From Adiantum capillus-veneris (Eukaryota; Streptophyta; Polypodiopsida; Polypodiales; Pteridaceae), in the NCBI GenBank assembly GCA_014529385.2, contig CM043968.1:130131018-130195017 (forward strand): 64,000 nt of DNA, written 5' to 3'. This document shows positions 44,863 to 56,527 of this stretch, piece after piece (the first letter of the stretch is position 1; every line of letters starts with the position of its first letter). A program made the position numbers and the translations under genes. Below the pieces are notes generated by a model that saw nothing but the letters and a program-made list of their open reading frames with translations, did not search any database and was not told the DNA's origin.

Positions 44863-46240
44863 CTAATCTTCTACCACTCGGATCTTGGCAGGATCCATAC
44901 TCACTTGATTGTGAGAGACTATATGGCCGAGATAGTGTATCTCTGAGAGAAAGAACTCGCTCTTCTTTGCATTCACATGCAACTCATGCTTTCGCAATTC
45001 TTGAAACACTAAGTCCAAGTGCTTCCGATGTTCCTCTTCTGACTTAGAGAAGATGAGTATGTCGTCAAAGAATATTCGCGTAAAAGCTCGATACGGGCTG
45101 AAAATGCTGTCCATCATGCGATTGAACGTCGCAGGAGCATTGGTCAAGCCGAAAGGCATTACCAAAAATTCATATAGTCCAAAGGTTGTGCGGAAAGCAG
45201 TCTTATGGACATCCTCAGGGGCGATCCGTATTTGATGATACCCACTCTTTAAGTCTATGCGACTTAAGACACTTGCACCCTGCAACTTATCAAGTATATC
45301 ATCAATCCGAGGGATCGGAAAGCGAGTATCATCAATCCGAGGGATCGGAAAGCGAGTATCATCAATCCGAGGGATCGGAAAGCGATTCTTGACTGTGATC
45401 TTGTTTAAAGACCTATAGTCTATGCACATTCGAAACGTGCCATCTTTCTTCTGCACCAGTAGAACTGGAGAGCAGTAGGGTGAAGCACTTGGCCGTACTA
45501 ACCCTTTCTCTAGAAGCTCGTTGACTTGCTTCAAAATTTCCTCTTGCTGAGCAAGACTCACCCGATAAGGGGGTTGATTGGGAGGCGAGCTACCCGGTAT
45601 GAGATCTATGCGGTGATCTTCCGAGCGTACCGGAGGGAGTTCATCAGGAAGTGTCTCCGTGAAACAATCCTTGTACTTTTCAATAAATTGAAGACGCTTA
45701 ATTTCCAGACTAGAGAGAGAGTCCCTACTAGTTTTATCCTTTGCAAAAATCAAGTAAGCAGAAACACACTTCTTCATTTCTTTCTTAATGGAGATATGGC
45801 TTGCAATTGGGAACTGCCAATCTCCTACATCAGCTTGAATCTTTATTTTCTTACCCCCATGATCAAAAGTGAGGGTCTTTTCCACATAATCGGGAATAGG
45901 TGTCATGTGAAAGTGCCATGGCATACCCAAGATGATATCACATCCCTCGATAGGTGCCATAAAAAATGATTCACGGTCCTTGTACTCGCCAATCCGAAGA
46001 TTGAGCTGTCCTTGCACGGGAGTTGCATTGGTTGTCAACCCCTCGAATGCCGATCCAGATGTAACTGGTGTGCCAAGCTGAGCCGGTGTAAGGCACAAAC
46101 ATTTTGCAGTATCCAGGGAGATGAAGTTATCCGTGGATCCTGGATCATAAAGAATCAATACTCGCTGGTTGTTCAAAGACCCCCAGCCCTTCAGAAGTTG
46201 ACGCTTCCCTTTCTCCGTTTCTGTGTTTCCTTGAACATCT
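44863..46240 (-). pseudogene. Element G protease and reverse transcriptase
   Basis: In the same long frame as gag. Protease: VLILYDPGSTDNFISLDTAK (active site D-P-G) and SFFMAPIEGCDIILGMPWHF. Linker: ELPPVRSEDHRIDLIPGSSP. RT: PPYRVSLAQQEEILKQVNEL, QKKDGTFRMCIDYRSLNKIT, a 30-bp unit present nearly three times ([10 protein letters not shown] repeated), [36 protein letters not shown] and catalytic FFDD near 45058. The extra 20 residues fall just before RT motif A and may impair folding. The frame ends at the TAG at about 44862. Confidence 0.9.
45301..45385 (-). repeat. 30-bp in-frame tandem repeat inside RT of G
   Basis: Units 45301-45330, 45331-45360 and partial 45361-45385, identical over their shared length. 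They encode [10 protein letters not shown] repeats. Confidence 0.97.
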
Positions 46241-47532
46241 GGAATTGAGTTCGAGCTTGGTGGTGCGGGTTCCTTCCTTGCTTTCTCTTGCCTCGTAGAG
46301 GCTTGCTCTTGCCGTTGTTGCTTTAGCGGGCAGTCCGGTTTCATATGTCCTTTCTCGCCACAGTAGAAGCATCTTCCTTCCTCTCTGAAAGTTTGAAGTT
46401 GAGTAGGAGAAAGATACTTAGTTCGCTTGCCAGTGCCCTCTGGCTTCTTAGAATGATCATCGTCTCTAGATGGAGGACGTTTTCTTCCTGGGCCCCCATG
46501 GTCATCATAGACCCCTCTTTGCCTTGCACGGTAAGTGCTATGCTCCATCTTTCGGGGCGTCCCAGTTGAGTGCAAATCCTCAACAATGATTGCTGACTTC
46601 ATCATCCTTTGAAGAGTATCATGCGGATACACCTTCATACTCTTTCGAAGTTGCAGTTGGAGACCCGCTTCGAACTTTCTTTTCTTTTCCTCGTCGGCAA
46701 TCTTCATGAAGGGAGTGACCTTCAGAAGAACCGACCAATACTTGTTCACATAAGTCGTTACTCTTTCATGTTCCTTCTAGGCAAGCCAGTCCCATTCCTT
46801 CCGTATGTCCTGCTCAAAGTCAGGCGGAAGAAATTGTTCATAAAATTCAGATTTGAAGCTCTCCCAAGTTCTGGCCTGAGAACCTTCCAGAATCTTGGCT
46901 AACCACCAATTCCTTGCCGTTTCCTTGAGGTGCATCCCCACATGGCGTAATTTGGATTTTTCTGTGAAGTGCCCATTGGTAAAGGCGACTTCAAACTGTC
47001 TGATGAAGGACAGTGCTTTGGAGATGTCTCTCCGTCCGTTGTAGGTTTCGAACTTGATGTCCTTGTCGCCCGATTTGAAGACTCTCATGCGATGTTGAGG
47101 CTTGCGACCATGCTTCTTGAATCGAGGCTTATCTTTAGGTTGATGTAGGGTAGTAGTAGTAGCAGCTTCCTTCTTCTGACGCGATGATCGAGAAGTAGAA
47201 GTATATTCAGGAGAGTAAGATGGAGATGAGATAGAGATGTCCTTGCTCTCGTCTAGCAAAGAGAGCGCTTTTTCTTGGCCTTTCATTGAAGTAGGCCGTT
47301 CATTCCGATCCGAAGATCCTTTGTGCACCTCGGCACGTTCTTCTTCTCTTGCCTCTTGTGGTCTCACGCCAACAGTGTTGTTTGGATGCTTGGCTACATC
47401 AATTCCATTCGTTTTCTTCATTCCGCCCAAAAGCTTTTGGACGTCTGGCAACAATAAGATTTGTTGCAACTCCGCAAGCTGAGCTTGCACTTGTTGAAGC
47501 GCCTCTTCAACGCTTCTCCCTTGGCTCGACAT
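46241..47532 (-). pseudogene. Element G gag
   Basis: Start ATG at 47532 (MSSQGRSVEEALQQVQAQLA), 58 bp after the PBS. An N-terminal coiled-coil-like Gln/Leu stretch precedes a Ser/Lys linker and the capsid core: KALSFIRQFEVAFTNGHFTE, LKETARNWWLAKIL, TWESFKSEFYEQFLPPDFEQ. A TAG at about 46776 follows WDWLA; the frame then continues (RVTTYVNKYWSVLLKV, FEAGLQLQLRKSMKVYPHDT). The zinc knuckle CFYCGEKGHMKPDC is at 46330-46371. Without the TAG, gag, PR and RT would form one frame. Confidence 0.9.
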
Positions 47533-47589
47533 GGTTCTTCCCGTTCTTCCCGGAATCGTCCTTCTTTGCAGAGAAAGAGAGGAGTCCGA

Positions 47590-47601
47590 GCTCTGATACC
47601 A
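47590..47601 (-). promoter_or_regulatory. Primer-binding site of G
   Basis: TGGTATCAGAGC on the element strand, one base inside the 5' LTR. Confidence 0.92.
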
Positions 47602-47602
47602 C

Positions 47603-48947
47603 TGTCACAAAACGGGAGCGTACACGAGCACTTAGAAAATCTGAAAATTATAATTCTTTGCAAACATGAGAGAAGGGAGAAGATCGACACAGTATTGGGG
47701 ACCAGAAGATGGGCTGGTCCCCCCCCCGTAAAGAGTATTCTTTTATTCCGGGAGAATTCTTATACAAGCAAGAGAACCCGAGGAAACCCCACCGTTCTGT
47801 AATCTTAGACCCGAAGGTCGTGCTTTCCCGTAAAGGGCTTGGGCACAAGGCCGTTCCTTCCCGTAAGGGACTTAGGCGTGAAGCCGTACTTTCCCGTAAG
47901 GGACTTAGGCGTGAAGCCGTACTTTCCCGTAAGGGACTTAGGCGTGAAGCCGTACTTCCCGTAAAGGGCCTTCCCGTAAGATGGGAGATTCCTGCAAAAC
48001 AAACCACACAAAGCAACAATTCTCAAAGCGTATCAACACTTTATACCTGTCGCTTCTTGCTCGGAGAATCGACCTCCGTACTCAGTCGTCACGTGAATAC
48101 TTGCAGTTTCCATCGCCGGACTGTGCTCCAAAACCCTAGCGCTGGTGCTTTTCTGCTGCTTCTGGCTCTCCCAAACTGAAACGCTGGCTACCCTTTTATA
48201 GGGTCCGATACCCAGCAGGAATAGGGGTCCAAAAGTAGAACTTGGCGCTCCTAGCAAGAGGAGAGAGAAAATCGCGTTTTCTAGAGAGAGGAGAGAGAAA
48301 ATCGCGTTTTTTAGAAAGAGGAGAGAGAGAGATCGCAATTCAGCCCCCTACATAGCTATTAGCGCTGGCTTTTTTTATATGAGCCCTGCTTGCTTTATTT
48401 TATTAATAAAGGGGCTGGTCACTTTATAAAATAAAGTGTGAACCTGTTCAAACTTTAAAAACTCACTCAGTTAGTGAAAACAATGCTACACGGACACATT
48501 CCAGGCGTCCCCGGGTGCAGGACACGACACAGATGCAATGCAGACACAGACTCCTCGCGGGAAAACATCTGTTCTCCCGCGACTGTTCCTGCTTTTCGTA
48601 AAAAGCGTCATTGAACCCATCTTTATTCTTGTGCTTGCGTTCTTACGCGTATTTTCTTACTCAGTTCGGATTTCCTCCTTAGCCTACGGGATGCCCCCTT
48701 ACTGATGCACCCGTCACCCATCATGTGACGCATCAGAGGCACTCGTAACCCGGCCCTTTCCACCGAACTTACGGAAACTCCTTCGCGATGTTTACTGTCA
48801 CCCATCAAACGACACATCAGAGTTGTCCGTTCCTAATGGCAGTTGGTGTAGCTACAATCTTCTAACAGTTCTTAGTGCACATAATAAAATATCCTAAAAA
48901 AAGAGATTTAATCATTTAAAAATAAGAAAATAGTCCAATTAGCAACA
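47603..48947 (-). repeat. LTR4 (5' LTR of G)
   Basis: 1345 bp, same ends as 34897-36257 with scattered substitutions and a 16-bp-scale deletion near 48418. The 33-bp repeats (47816-47975) differ in detail from the left copy. TATA-like and promoter positions were not resolved. Confidence 0.93.
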
Positions 48948-51330
48948 ATAGACTTGTCATCCGTGGGTCACGGTCACTGACAATCGACTGTGGCATACCA
49001 TGGTACTTAAAGATATTGTACATAAAGAGACGTGCCATCTGATCTGGTTTTATCTTCTTCCTAACAGGAATGAAATGAGCCTGCTTGCTGAATCTGCAAA
49101 TAATGGTCCAGATTCCATCATTTCCTGTCTGTGTTCTGGGAAGATCAAAGATAAAATCCATAGCTATGCTTTCCCATGGTTTATCTGGAATCGGCAATGG
49201 CTGCAAACAGTCGTGGTGCCTTTTGCCTGCCAAACTTGACCTTATGGCAAATCACGCATGCTCGCACAAAGGCATCCACATCTCTCCTCAAGGTAGGCCA
49301 ATAAAAGAATGTCTCAACCGCTTTCACTGTAGCATCTATACCACGATGCCCTGCATACGGTGGGACATGACTCTCTACCATGACCTTATGTCGCAATGGC
49401 CTAGTGACGCAGAGTTTGCCATGCATCATCATAAAACCATCTCTAAGGAGGTAGTGCTCATGACGTTGTCCTTCATGTAACTGTTCAAAGATCCTTGCAA
49501 AATCTTCGTCACTCGCATACTGTTCCTTCATGTCATCAAGCTCATGATGATAAGGAATTGACACAGTTGAAATTTGTGGCTTTCTTGATAACGCATCAAC
49601 CACAACATTCTTCTTGCCTTCCATATGCACAATCTGGAAGTGAAACATGGAGAGGATGTTTGTCCGTCGCATATGCTTTTCCGATAGCTTTGACTATGTC
49701 AGAAAGTATCGCAAGGTCTGATGATCCGTTTGAACAACAAAATAATCACCTAGCAGATAGTGTTTCCAAGTTAAGAGGACATGAATCACAGCCAATAACT
49801 CTTTTTCATAGACCTACATGGTCATCTCTGGCCCTTGCAAGATTCTGCTCTCATAGGCTACTACCCTGCCATCTTGCATTAGCACTGCACCAATGCTACT
49901 GCACAAGCATCACATTGGACCACAAATGACTTCCTGAGGTCTGGCAAAACAATGATTGGATCTGAAGTCATCTTTTCCTTTAAGAAATTAAAAGCTGAAA
50001 TCTCTTTTTGGGTCCATCTGAAAGTGACCTCTTTCTTTTGCAAAGCATGTAAAGGTGAAGCAATCTTTGCAAAGTTGCGAATGAATCTTTTGTAGTAAGA
50101 ACATAGCCCTAAGAAGCTACGGACATCGTGCACAGTCCTTAAAAGCTGGCCATGTCTTGATTGCTTCCACCTTCGCAGGATCCATTCGGACACCATCCTT
50201 TGACACAATGTGTCCGAGAAAGTGGATCTCTTCCTAGAAGAACTCGCTTTTCTTGCCATTGATGAGCAATCTGTTCTTGCGCAACTCTTTGAACACAATG
50301 GCCAAGTGATAACTATGCTCCTCTTCATTCTTCGAGTAGACTATCATGTCATCAAAGAATGTGTCAACAAAGTTCTGATATGGACGGAAGATCCTATCCA
50401 TCATCCTATTGAACGTAGCAGGAGCATTCGTAAGACCAAATGGCATCACTAAAAACTCATAGAGACCAAATGTCGTTCTAAACGCAATCGTTGCACCCTC
50501 TAGGCGGTCAAGAATATCATCAATCCTTGGAATAGGAAACCTATTCTTGATGGTATTCTTATTCAGCGCATGGTAGTCAATACACATGCGCCACGAGCCA
50601 TCCTTTTTCTGCACTACGAGCACTGGAGAGCAATAGGGTGACGAGCTAGGCTGAATCAATCCTTTCTCTAAGAGCTCCTCCACTTGGCTCATAATCTCTT
50701 TCCGTTGCGCCTCACTAACCCTATACGGTGGCCTATTTGGTGGATTACAACCTGGCACCAAATCAATCGTATGATCCTCGGGCCTCTTCGGCGGTAGTTA
50801 AGACGGTAATGAATCAGAAAAATAGCCATTAAACTTTTGCAAAAATGCTACTTTTTCTTTATCTAACACATATAAATTTGACTGACAACTTTCTGAAACA
50901 TCACGTGCAAAAACCAAGTGCGTAGAAAGTCGATTCTTTATTACAGAAGTGATAGCAGAAGCAGATATAATAGGGACCGACTCTCCTTTTAGCTTTACAT
51001 CCAAGATGTGAGTTTTGCCCTTATGCTGTACAATGATCTTTTTGTTGTAGGCATCCAAGACTCCATGCACTCGGAACATCCACAGGATTCCCAACAAGAC
51101 ATCTCATCCTTCTAGCGGCATGATGTAGAACTCTTCTGTGTCCATATACGATTGAATATGCAGACGCAGCTTTCCAATGATGGGAGTAACGCACTCTGAG
51201 TGGCCAGGACATGCCAATCCTGCCTCTGCAGTATACCCCATCTCTTCAGCTCTGATGCCCAGCTTCATAGCTAATCTTGGCGTGATAAATTTTTCTTTGG
51301 CTCCTGGATCAAAGAAGATAAGTGCCATCT
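48948..51330 (-). pseudogene. Element H pol, 5' part: PR, RT, RNase H, IN
   Basis: Protease (50800-51328): MALIFFDPGAKEKFITPRLA and EEFYIMPLEG. RT (50234-50761): [40 protein letters not shown], then [20 protein letters not shown], where about 27 residues containing motif A ([12 protein letters not shown] in relatives) are deleted, so one catalytic Asp is lost; FFDD remains near 50340. RNase H (49680-50130) is broken by stops and frame changes but shows QCDACA and LRTVHDVRSFLGLCSYYKRF. IN (48953-49672): HVPPYAGHRGIDATVKAVET, CVICHKVKFGRQKAP, a frameshift near 49195, WESIAMDFIFDLPRTQTGND, FSKQAHFIPVRKKIKPDQMA and SDRDPRMTS, where G is inserted. Confidence 0.87.
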
Positions 51331-51439
51331 GGTCTCTAACTTTACCCCACGCTCACTGGCATCTGTACTAGGCCTGTCGCCCAACATGTCTGGCACTAAA
51401 CCTGTCGAGAGCATAGGCTTCTTTCCTTTCCTGTCCTCT

Positions 51440-53152
51440 TTGTCATCTGAGTCAGCTGGCCTTTTCTTTTGTGGAGCAGTTGGTTGCAAAATGACTAGTC
51501 TGCTCGCATATAAAGCACTTGTTTTCAACCATCAAGACCTTCTTTTCCTCGGGCGTCTTACACATAAAAGGCTTCCTTTTTTGCTTCCTTGCCTGCGCTC
51601 TAGAAGTCTCGGCTGAACCCTTACCTTTATTGAACTTCGTTGGTCCCTGGGACGCTTCTGGAGCCGCTTTCGTAAAGAGCTGCTTTGCTGAACTTTTCTT
51701 TTGCTGCCCTCCTTTCTCGTTGCTCGGAAAACCACCGTCCTCTCCTTTCAACAAGGCAAGACCAATGCTAGCAACTTCCATAAGCTGAGTGAGGGTAGCC
51801 ACTCTGTTCTTGGTACAGTAATCGCGAAGCCCTTTAGGCAACCCACAACAGTACTTCTCTATCTGCACTTTCAGGGGCACAAATCTATAGGAAGTCACTG
51901 AGAGTAACGCTTTACAAAACCTCCTATTGTACTCCAACAAGCTCTTGAATGTAGCCGAAGTAAGCTGGTGCCAATCTGTCATGACATCGGCTTCAAATTC
52001 ATTTGACAGCCAAGCAGATGCAAACTTTTACTTGAAGTAAACCCAAGTGGCGGGTGCCTGTCCTTGCATTAACAATGTCGTCCACCATGTGAGCGCATTG
52101 TCCTTTAAGAAAGTTGCAACTTTTCTTACTTTAGAAGCCTCTGTGAAATTCCCTCCTGCATAAGCTGTATCAAACTGCTGGAGGAAAGTAAGAGCCTTTG
52201 CTTTATCCTCGAAGCCACTAAAGGTGCCGATCTTCACAGCTGCACCACCTTCTTTGTATGGTTTTGGCTTTTCTATTGGCCCCAAATTGTCATAGGGAAG
52301 CGTCTGCAGCATGGGCACTATAGTAGGGACCATCTGTGCCCCTTGGTCATTGAGATTCTGCATCAAAGGTGCCATATCTGGCTGCTGTCCAGAAAAACTA
52401 GCCATGCCAAAATTGACCTGTGGCACCCCAAATTGGCCCTGATTGCTCTGAAAGCCTTGCTGCATGCCAATGTTACCATACATGGGGTTTGGCGTCATGC
52501 CATGCATACCCCCAAACATTGTTCCAGGCATGTACTACTGGTTTCCATGCGCATAACCAGCCATACTTCGGAACACGGATCCACCCCTGAAATACCCAGG
52601 ATGTACCGTGGGTGGTGGAAAAACCTGATGCATTGCTTGGAGGCTGGTTCCCTGTCCATTCAATGCAACATTTTGACCCTGAAAGGTGGCGGGCTGAACT
52701 GGCAAAACCTGGGGAGTAGGGATCCTTGCCACCTGTTCATGGACAGGAGGGACCTGTCTAGGAGCCTAATGTGACTCTGCAACATGTGAATGCTCCCTAT
52801 CATGCTCAGTCGCATGGGGGACCTGGGCTTGAGCCTCAACGGGCTCTGTACGCTGAGGGCATTCCCTTGCCTGCTGTGACTTTAATGGTGCTTGCAGATA
52901 ATCCATAAACCTGGGATTCTGCACCAACTGAGTGAAGACATTCACAACAGCAACTAACTGTGTCCTGAACGCATCCTCTTCAAAGTGCCCAGTCATGAAC
53001 CCTTGAACCTGTTCTCGCTGTGCATTCACACAAACAAAAGGCGTAGACAATGGCGGTCGTGAACTCTCGCCAACTTCATGCTGTAAAGGAATAGCCTGTC
53101 TACCCTGGGAAGAGGAACCCTCTTCTCTAGCATCGTCTGTCCTGTCAGCCAT
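51440..53152 (-). pseudogene. Element H gag
   Basis: Start ATG at 53152 (MADRTDDAREEGSSSQGRQA). The long N-terminal region is Pro/Gln/Met-rich and low complexity (MFGGMHGMTPNPMYGNIGMQ, QGFQSNQGQFGV). The capsid core follows: ALTFLQQFDTAYAGGNFTEA, TFLKDNALTWWTTLLMQ, LEYNRRFCKALLSVTSYRFV, GLPKGLRDYCTKNRVATLTQ. Lys-rich linker and zinc knuckle CFICEQTSHFATNC near 51500. TAG/TAA stops near 52766, 52534 and 52028 break it into four open pieces in one frame. Confidence 0.85.
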
Positions 53153-53379
53153 AGTGTAATTTCAAGTTCCTGTGCTTTGTGTCTTTGCCGCAAACCAATC
53201 GAGGCTCACTTCTTGAGGAAAAAGTGATCTTGTCCCGGCAACGGAACCTTGAAACCGGCCCGTAGGGCGGTAGACGTTAGCTTTCACCCGATTCTTTAAC
53301 ACTTAACTATACGACACAAAGCAATGACTTGAAAGGAACCTGTAGTTGGGAATGGGATTACACTTCAAAACAAAAGCAC

Positions 53380-54713
53380 GGCTAGGAAGCTAGAATGCTC
53401 CCGAGCGGATAGCAACACCTGTAGGCCCCAAAGGTTGGCGCCCCTTTCGGTATTTCTTTATTCTTTAACAGAGGGAATAAAACCTGTGATTTCCTACAAG
53501 CTGTCCCGCACAATCTGGGCTGAATTCCATCTGTTCTGGCCCGATTTCGGCAACATAACTGTACTAGGATGCTTCACAGTTAGTATCCCCACGCAATAGA
53601 TGACTTTCCCGACGCATACGGACACTCTGCAAAACCTGGCAAGAATCTGCAGCACGCTGAATTCTCTGTTTTCTGCCCTGAAAATGCGCCAGATCACCTC
53701 TATAACGGTCCCCTTGCGTCCCCGAACCTCCTGGGGGTATTAGGGACCGTTTAGGGCCGAAACCCTAAACCTGCAAAAATACACAGCAGGCTGTAATTCC
53801 CTGTTTCGGGCTCCGTTTCGCGTGCTGGTCACATCCGTAGCAAGTCCTCGAGCTCCCGCACCTGTAGGGCTACTTGCCCTAAGAATCGGACGAGATTTCT
53901 CAAGTGAAACCTCTTCGAATTCACCTGTACCTGCAGGGGATTAGCCACTAGCTAATGCAGTACCTGTGCAAGAGGCTCTTGCCTCGGCAATCGCGCATGA
54001 ACCCACATAACTGTACATTGGTCAAATGAAAAGCCCACTCGTGGGGCGTAACATAACTGCCCGTAGGGGAGAGAGGGAGAGCAGTGTGTAGTGTGCAGGG
54101 CATCACTCCTGGCACCGCACTGTACATAAAAGGGAAAGAAGGCACTCCGTAGCTCTTAACCTGTGACAGGAAACTTGAAATGAGCCTCCGAGCTATAAAT
54201 TCAGCGCCACTTCTTCTTGCATGAGGAAAGTGCACAGAAATGTGCCACTTGGCGCGTTTACAAGCCATTTCCCTTTTCGGGGTTGCCGCCTAAAACTCTC
54301 CCGACCGGTATCCCAATTGACTTCGCGGCAAAGTAATAAAATGTTCCCCTTGTCATATCAGAGGTAATGACGCGAACACATTTTCAGGTCCAAAATAGTA
54401 GTTCCCTAAATTTTAGGAGATGCTTCCATGGCACTCACATTGATCATCTGACCATCAATCACCACTGGAACCACATCGAAAAATGCAATGTCGGCTAGCT
54501 ATCAGGTGATTTACACTCATAGCCCCACCGTGGCTAACCCTAGTCCATTTGCTCAACTTCAGTGCTCATTGGCCGTCCGGCTTAGACTCTCACTGTCCGC
54601 CTCACACCATGTAACTTGGGCATTGGCATTTCCAGAGGGGTGTCTTAAAACAAGTCAAATAAAATTCCCCCAAAAAGAATTCAACAAGTAAAGTTAGTTG
54701 CCACAGACTCTTG
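53380..54713 (-). repeat. Probable 5' LTR and leader of H (ends uncertain)
   Basis: It lies upstream of H gag and contains, in H orientation, the same block seen in LTR1 and LTR2 (53424-53468, AAATACCGAAAGGGGCGCC). At 54713 the sequence reads TGTCAAGAGTCTGTGG on the minus strand, a plausible LTR start abutting family-2 sequence GGCAG. The 3' end of the LTR and the PBS were not found, and 53153-53380 is leader or LTR end. The stretch holds no gene signal. Confidence 0.4.
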
Positions 54714-55864
54714 ACAGGCAGTGCCATGCAAATTTTGATAGCTACCAAGCAGCACACTTCCAAGGACTTGGCAAGCTTTCAAGAAAAATTTTCCCCTAAG
54801 TTATATGGTTTCTGACATCTTCCTTCAGAGTGCAACTTCTTGCAGAGTGGGGTATCCTAAAATGCTTGCCATGGAAACCCTAGCAGATTATAACTTGAAA
54901 TTTCTCGACATCTCCTAGTAGATGTCTCTTCATGAGCAGATGACCTCGGAGGTTCGGTGTGATTGCTATGTCTTGGGATTACCATCGCCGCCAGAGGAAC
55001 ACTGTCTGTCCAAGAGCTGATGGACCATGCTGTGGTTGTCTATGACCTTATGGAAGGAACCTAACCCTAATTTTTGATGCAAGTTTCAGGATGGAAAGTC
55101 AGTCGACTTTTCGAGCTCGACTAATTTCGAGATTGCTTTTTAAGTTTGAAATCTGTTTGAGAACTTGTTTGGTGATCCTGTTTGAAATTTGTTTGAAATG
55201 GATGGTATCTGTTTTGAACCTGTTTTGGTACCGATTTGAAATGTTTGACTCTGGTTGTAATACTGGTTTCATTGATTGGTGATTTTTACTCCCGGGTGGA
55301 GAAGTGAGAAATATTGTTTTGGTATTGTTTGAACCTCGGAACTACGCAGGCCGATGCCTGGGAAGCGTTTGGTTGTATGCTTGAACCTCCAAGCAACGCA
55401 GACTGCGGTTTGGGGAGCATTTGGTTGTACTGTCTTCTGAGCTCATGGCCCGGACCTTTTTAGGTTATTTGCGGGGGGAGTGACGAGGTAGTCGTTGAGT
55501 AAGCATTTGTGTTGCATTGTGATGTGCCAATTACTGAATATTCCTAATTGGATGAGATTGCCTGGGTATGTAATTTTAGTGTATCAAGACACCCGTGGAA
55601 GATCAATACGGTCTGGGTGTGATGGCTAATTTTACTACTCCGGAATATCAAGAGTTCTAATCTGGACAAAAGGAGAACCGAACTCCTTGATCAAAAGAGC
55701 CGAAAGGAGAAGCCAACTCCTTGATAAAAAGAGCCGAAAGGAGAAGCGTAACTCCTTAACAAAGAGAGCAAACTGATTGTCCCTCGCAAATTTTGGAGCT
55801 AACTTGAGTTGTTTTGCAGATATGATGTAATCACGGACGATTACTCTCTTTCAAGAAGGGGAGA
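54714..55864 (+). other. Family-2 internal region (between H and LTR2-d)
   Basis: Starts GGCAGTGCCATGC, in the middle of the gag remnant, and runs to the PPT CAAGAAGGGGAGA at 55852-55864. It includes METLADYN-type gag sequence, tandem AACCTC...GACGCAG units (55330-55430) and three units of AGCCGAAAGGAGAAGC (55680-55765). Its left part was separated by the insertion of H. Confidence 0.8.
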
Positions 55865-56527
55865 TGTCACAAATTGTTGACGTGTCAAAGCCCTGAAGAA
55901 GGGAGCCAACTTGCAGATGTTGGCCGAGGGGCCTAAACCCTAAGAAGAACAAGTAGCAGAACAAGAAGTCCTACCAACTTATGGGGACCCTGTCCAATGG
56001 GGCCCCAAGTGACATAAAGGAAATAAAGAAGGACCCACATACATACAAATTGCGTAGTTGTTGATAACGTGGCAGATTTTCGAAAAATATGCTGGCTGAT
56101 GACATGGCAGGCTGTACGGATTTCCGCGTTTTGTGTTGACTACTGACGTGGCTGCTGTACGGATTTCCGTAAATTACGTTGGCAGCTTTTTGGCATTGCT
56201 TTTGGACCAGGAGCTTTTGAGTTTGAAGGCTTTTCATGTAAACTGCTTTTCATAGACCAAGGGTCTTTAAATATGAGGTTAGGGCTCATTCTCTGGCATG
56301 CTTCTTGGAGAAGGTGCAATGTCTGGAGTACCGGCATGTACTGTGTTGATGCAATATAAAGAAATACCGAAAGGGGCGCCAAGGTTTTGGGCCAATACTC
56401 TCTGGGGTGCAATTCCGCCACTCCGTGTCGCGTGTCGTCTCTCTCGTTCAGTTCAGTTGTTATTGAAGTGCTAAAAGTTTGTTCATTCTGTTCTTTTCTA
56501 TTGGCACGTGGTGCGAGTCTTGTGACA
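55865..56527 (+). repeat. LTR2-d
   Basis: 663 bp, TGTCACAAATTGTTGACG...TCTTGTGACA; followed by the PBS TGGTATCAGAGC at 56529-56540. Conserved block at 56351-56395. Confidence 0.92.

Larger units (their letters stand above)
34897..48947 (-). mobile_element. Element G: family-4 Ty3/gypsy, complete, contains E
   Basis: 14,051 bp including the inserted element E (7.5 kb without it). LTRs 34897-36257 and 47603-48947, PBS, PPT and the perfect TSD ATAGA (34892-34896 and 48948-48952). The gag-pol frame is open apart from two TAG codons. It is the best-preserved coding retrotransposon here. Confidence 0.94.
33937..54713 (-). mobile_element. Element H: family-5 Ty3/gypsy, minus strand, split by G
   Basis: Reading leftwards: 5' LTR-like region, gag, PR, RT, RNase H, IN to 48953, then (after element G) the rest of IN and a chromodomain ending at 33937. 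The IN break is exact: ...SDRDPRMTS on the right side continues as the GTTLKFSSSFHPQTDGQSEE block on the left, with ATAGA duplicated. No 3' LTR is found; it was probably lost with the deletion that also removed the 5' end of F. Confidence 0.8.

Noticed and set aside
45301-45385. CRISPR-like repeat arrays (also 35100-35280 and 8396-8553)
   Set aside because: Units are contiguous without unique spacers and lie inside retrotransposon coding or LTR sequence of a eukaryote.
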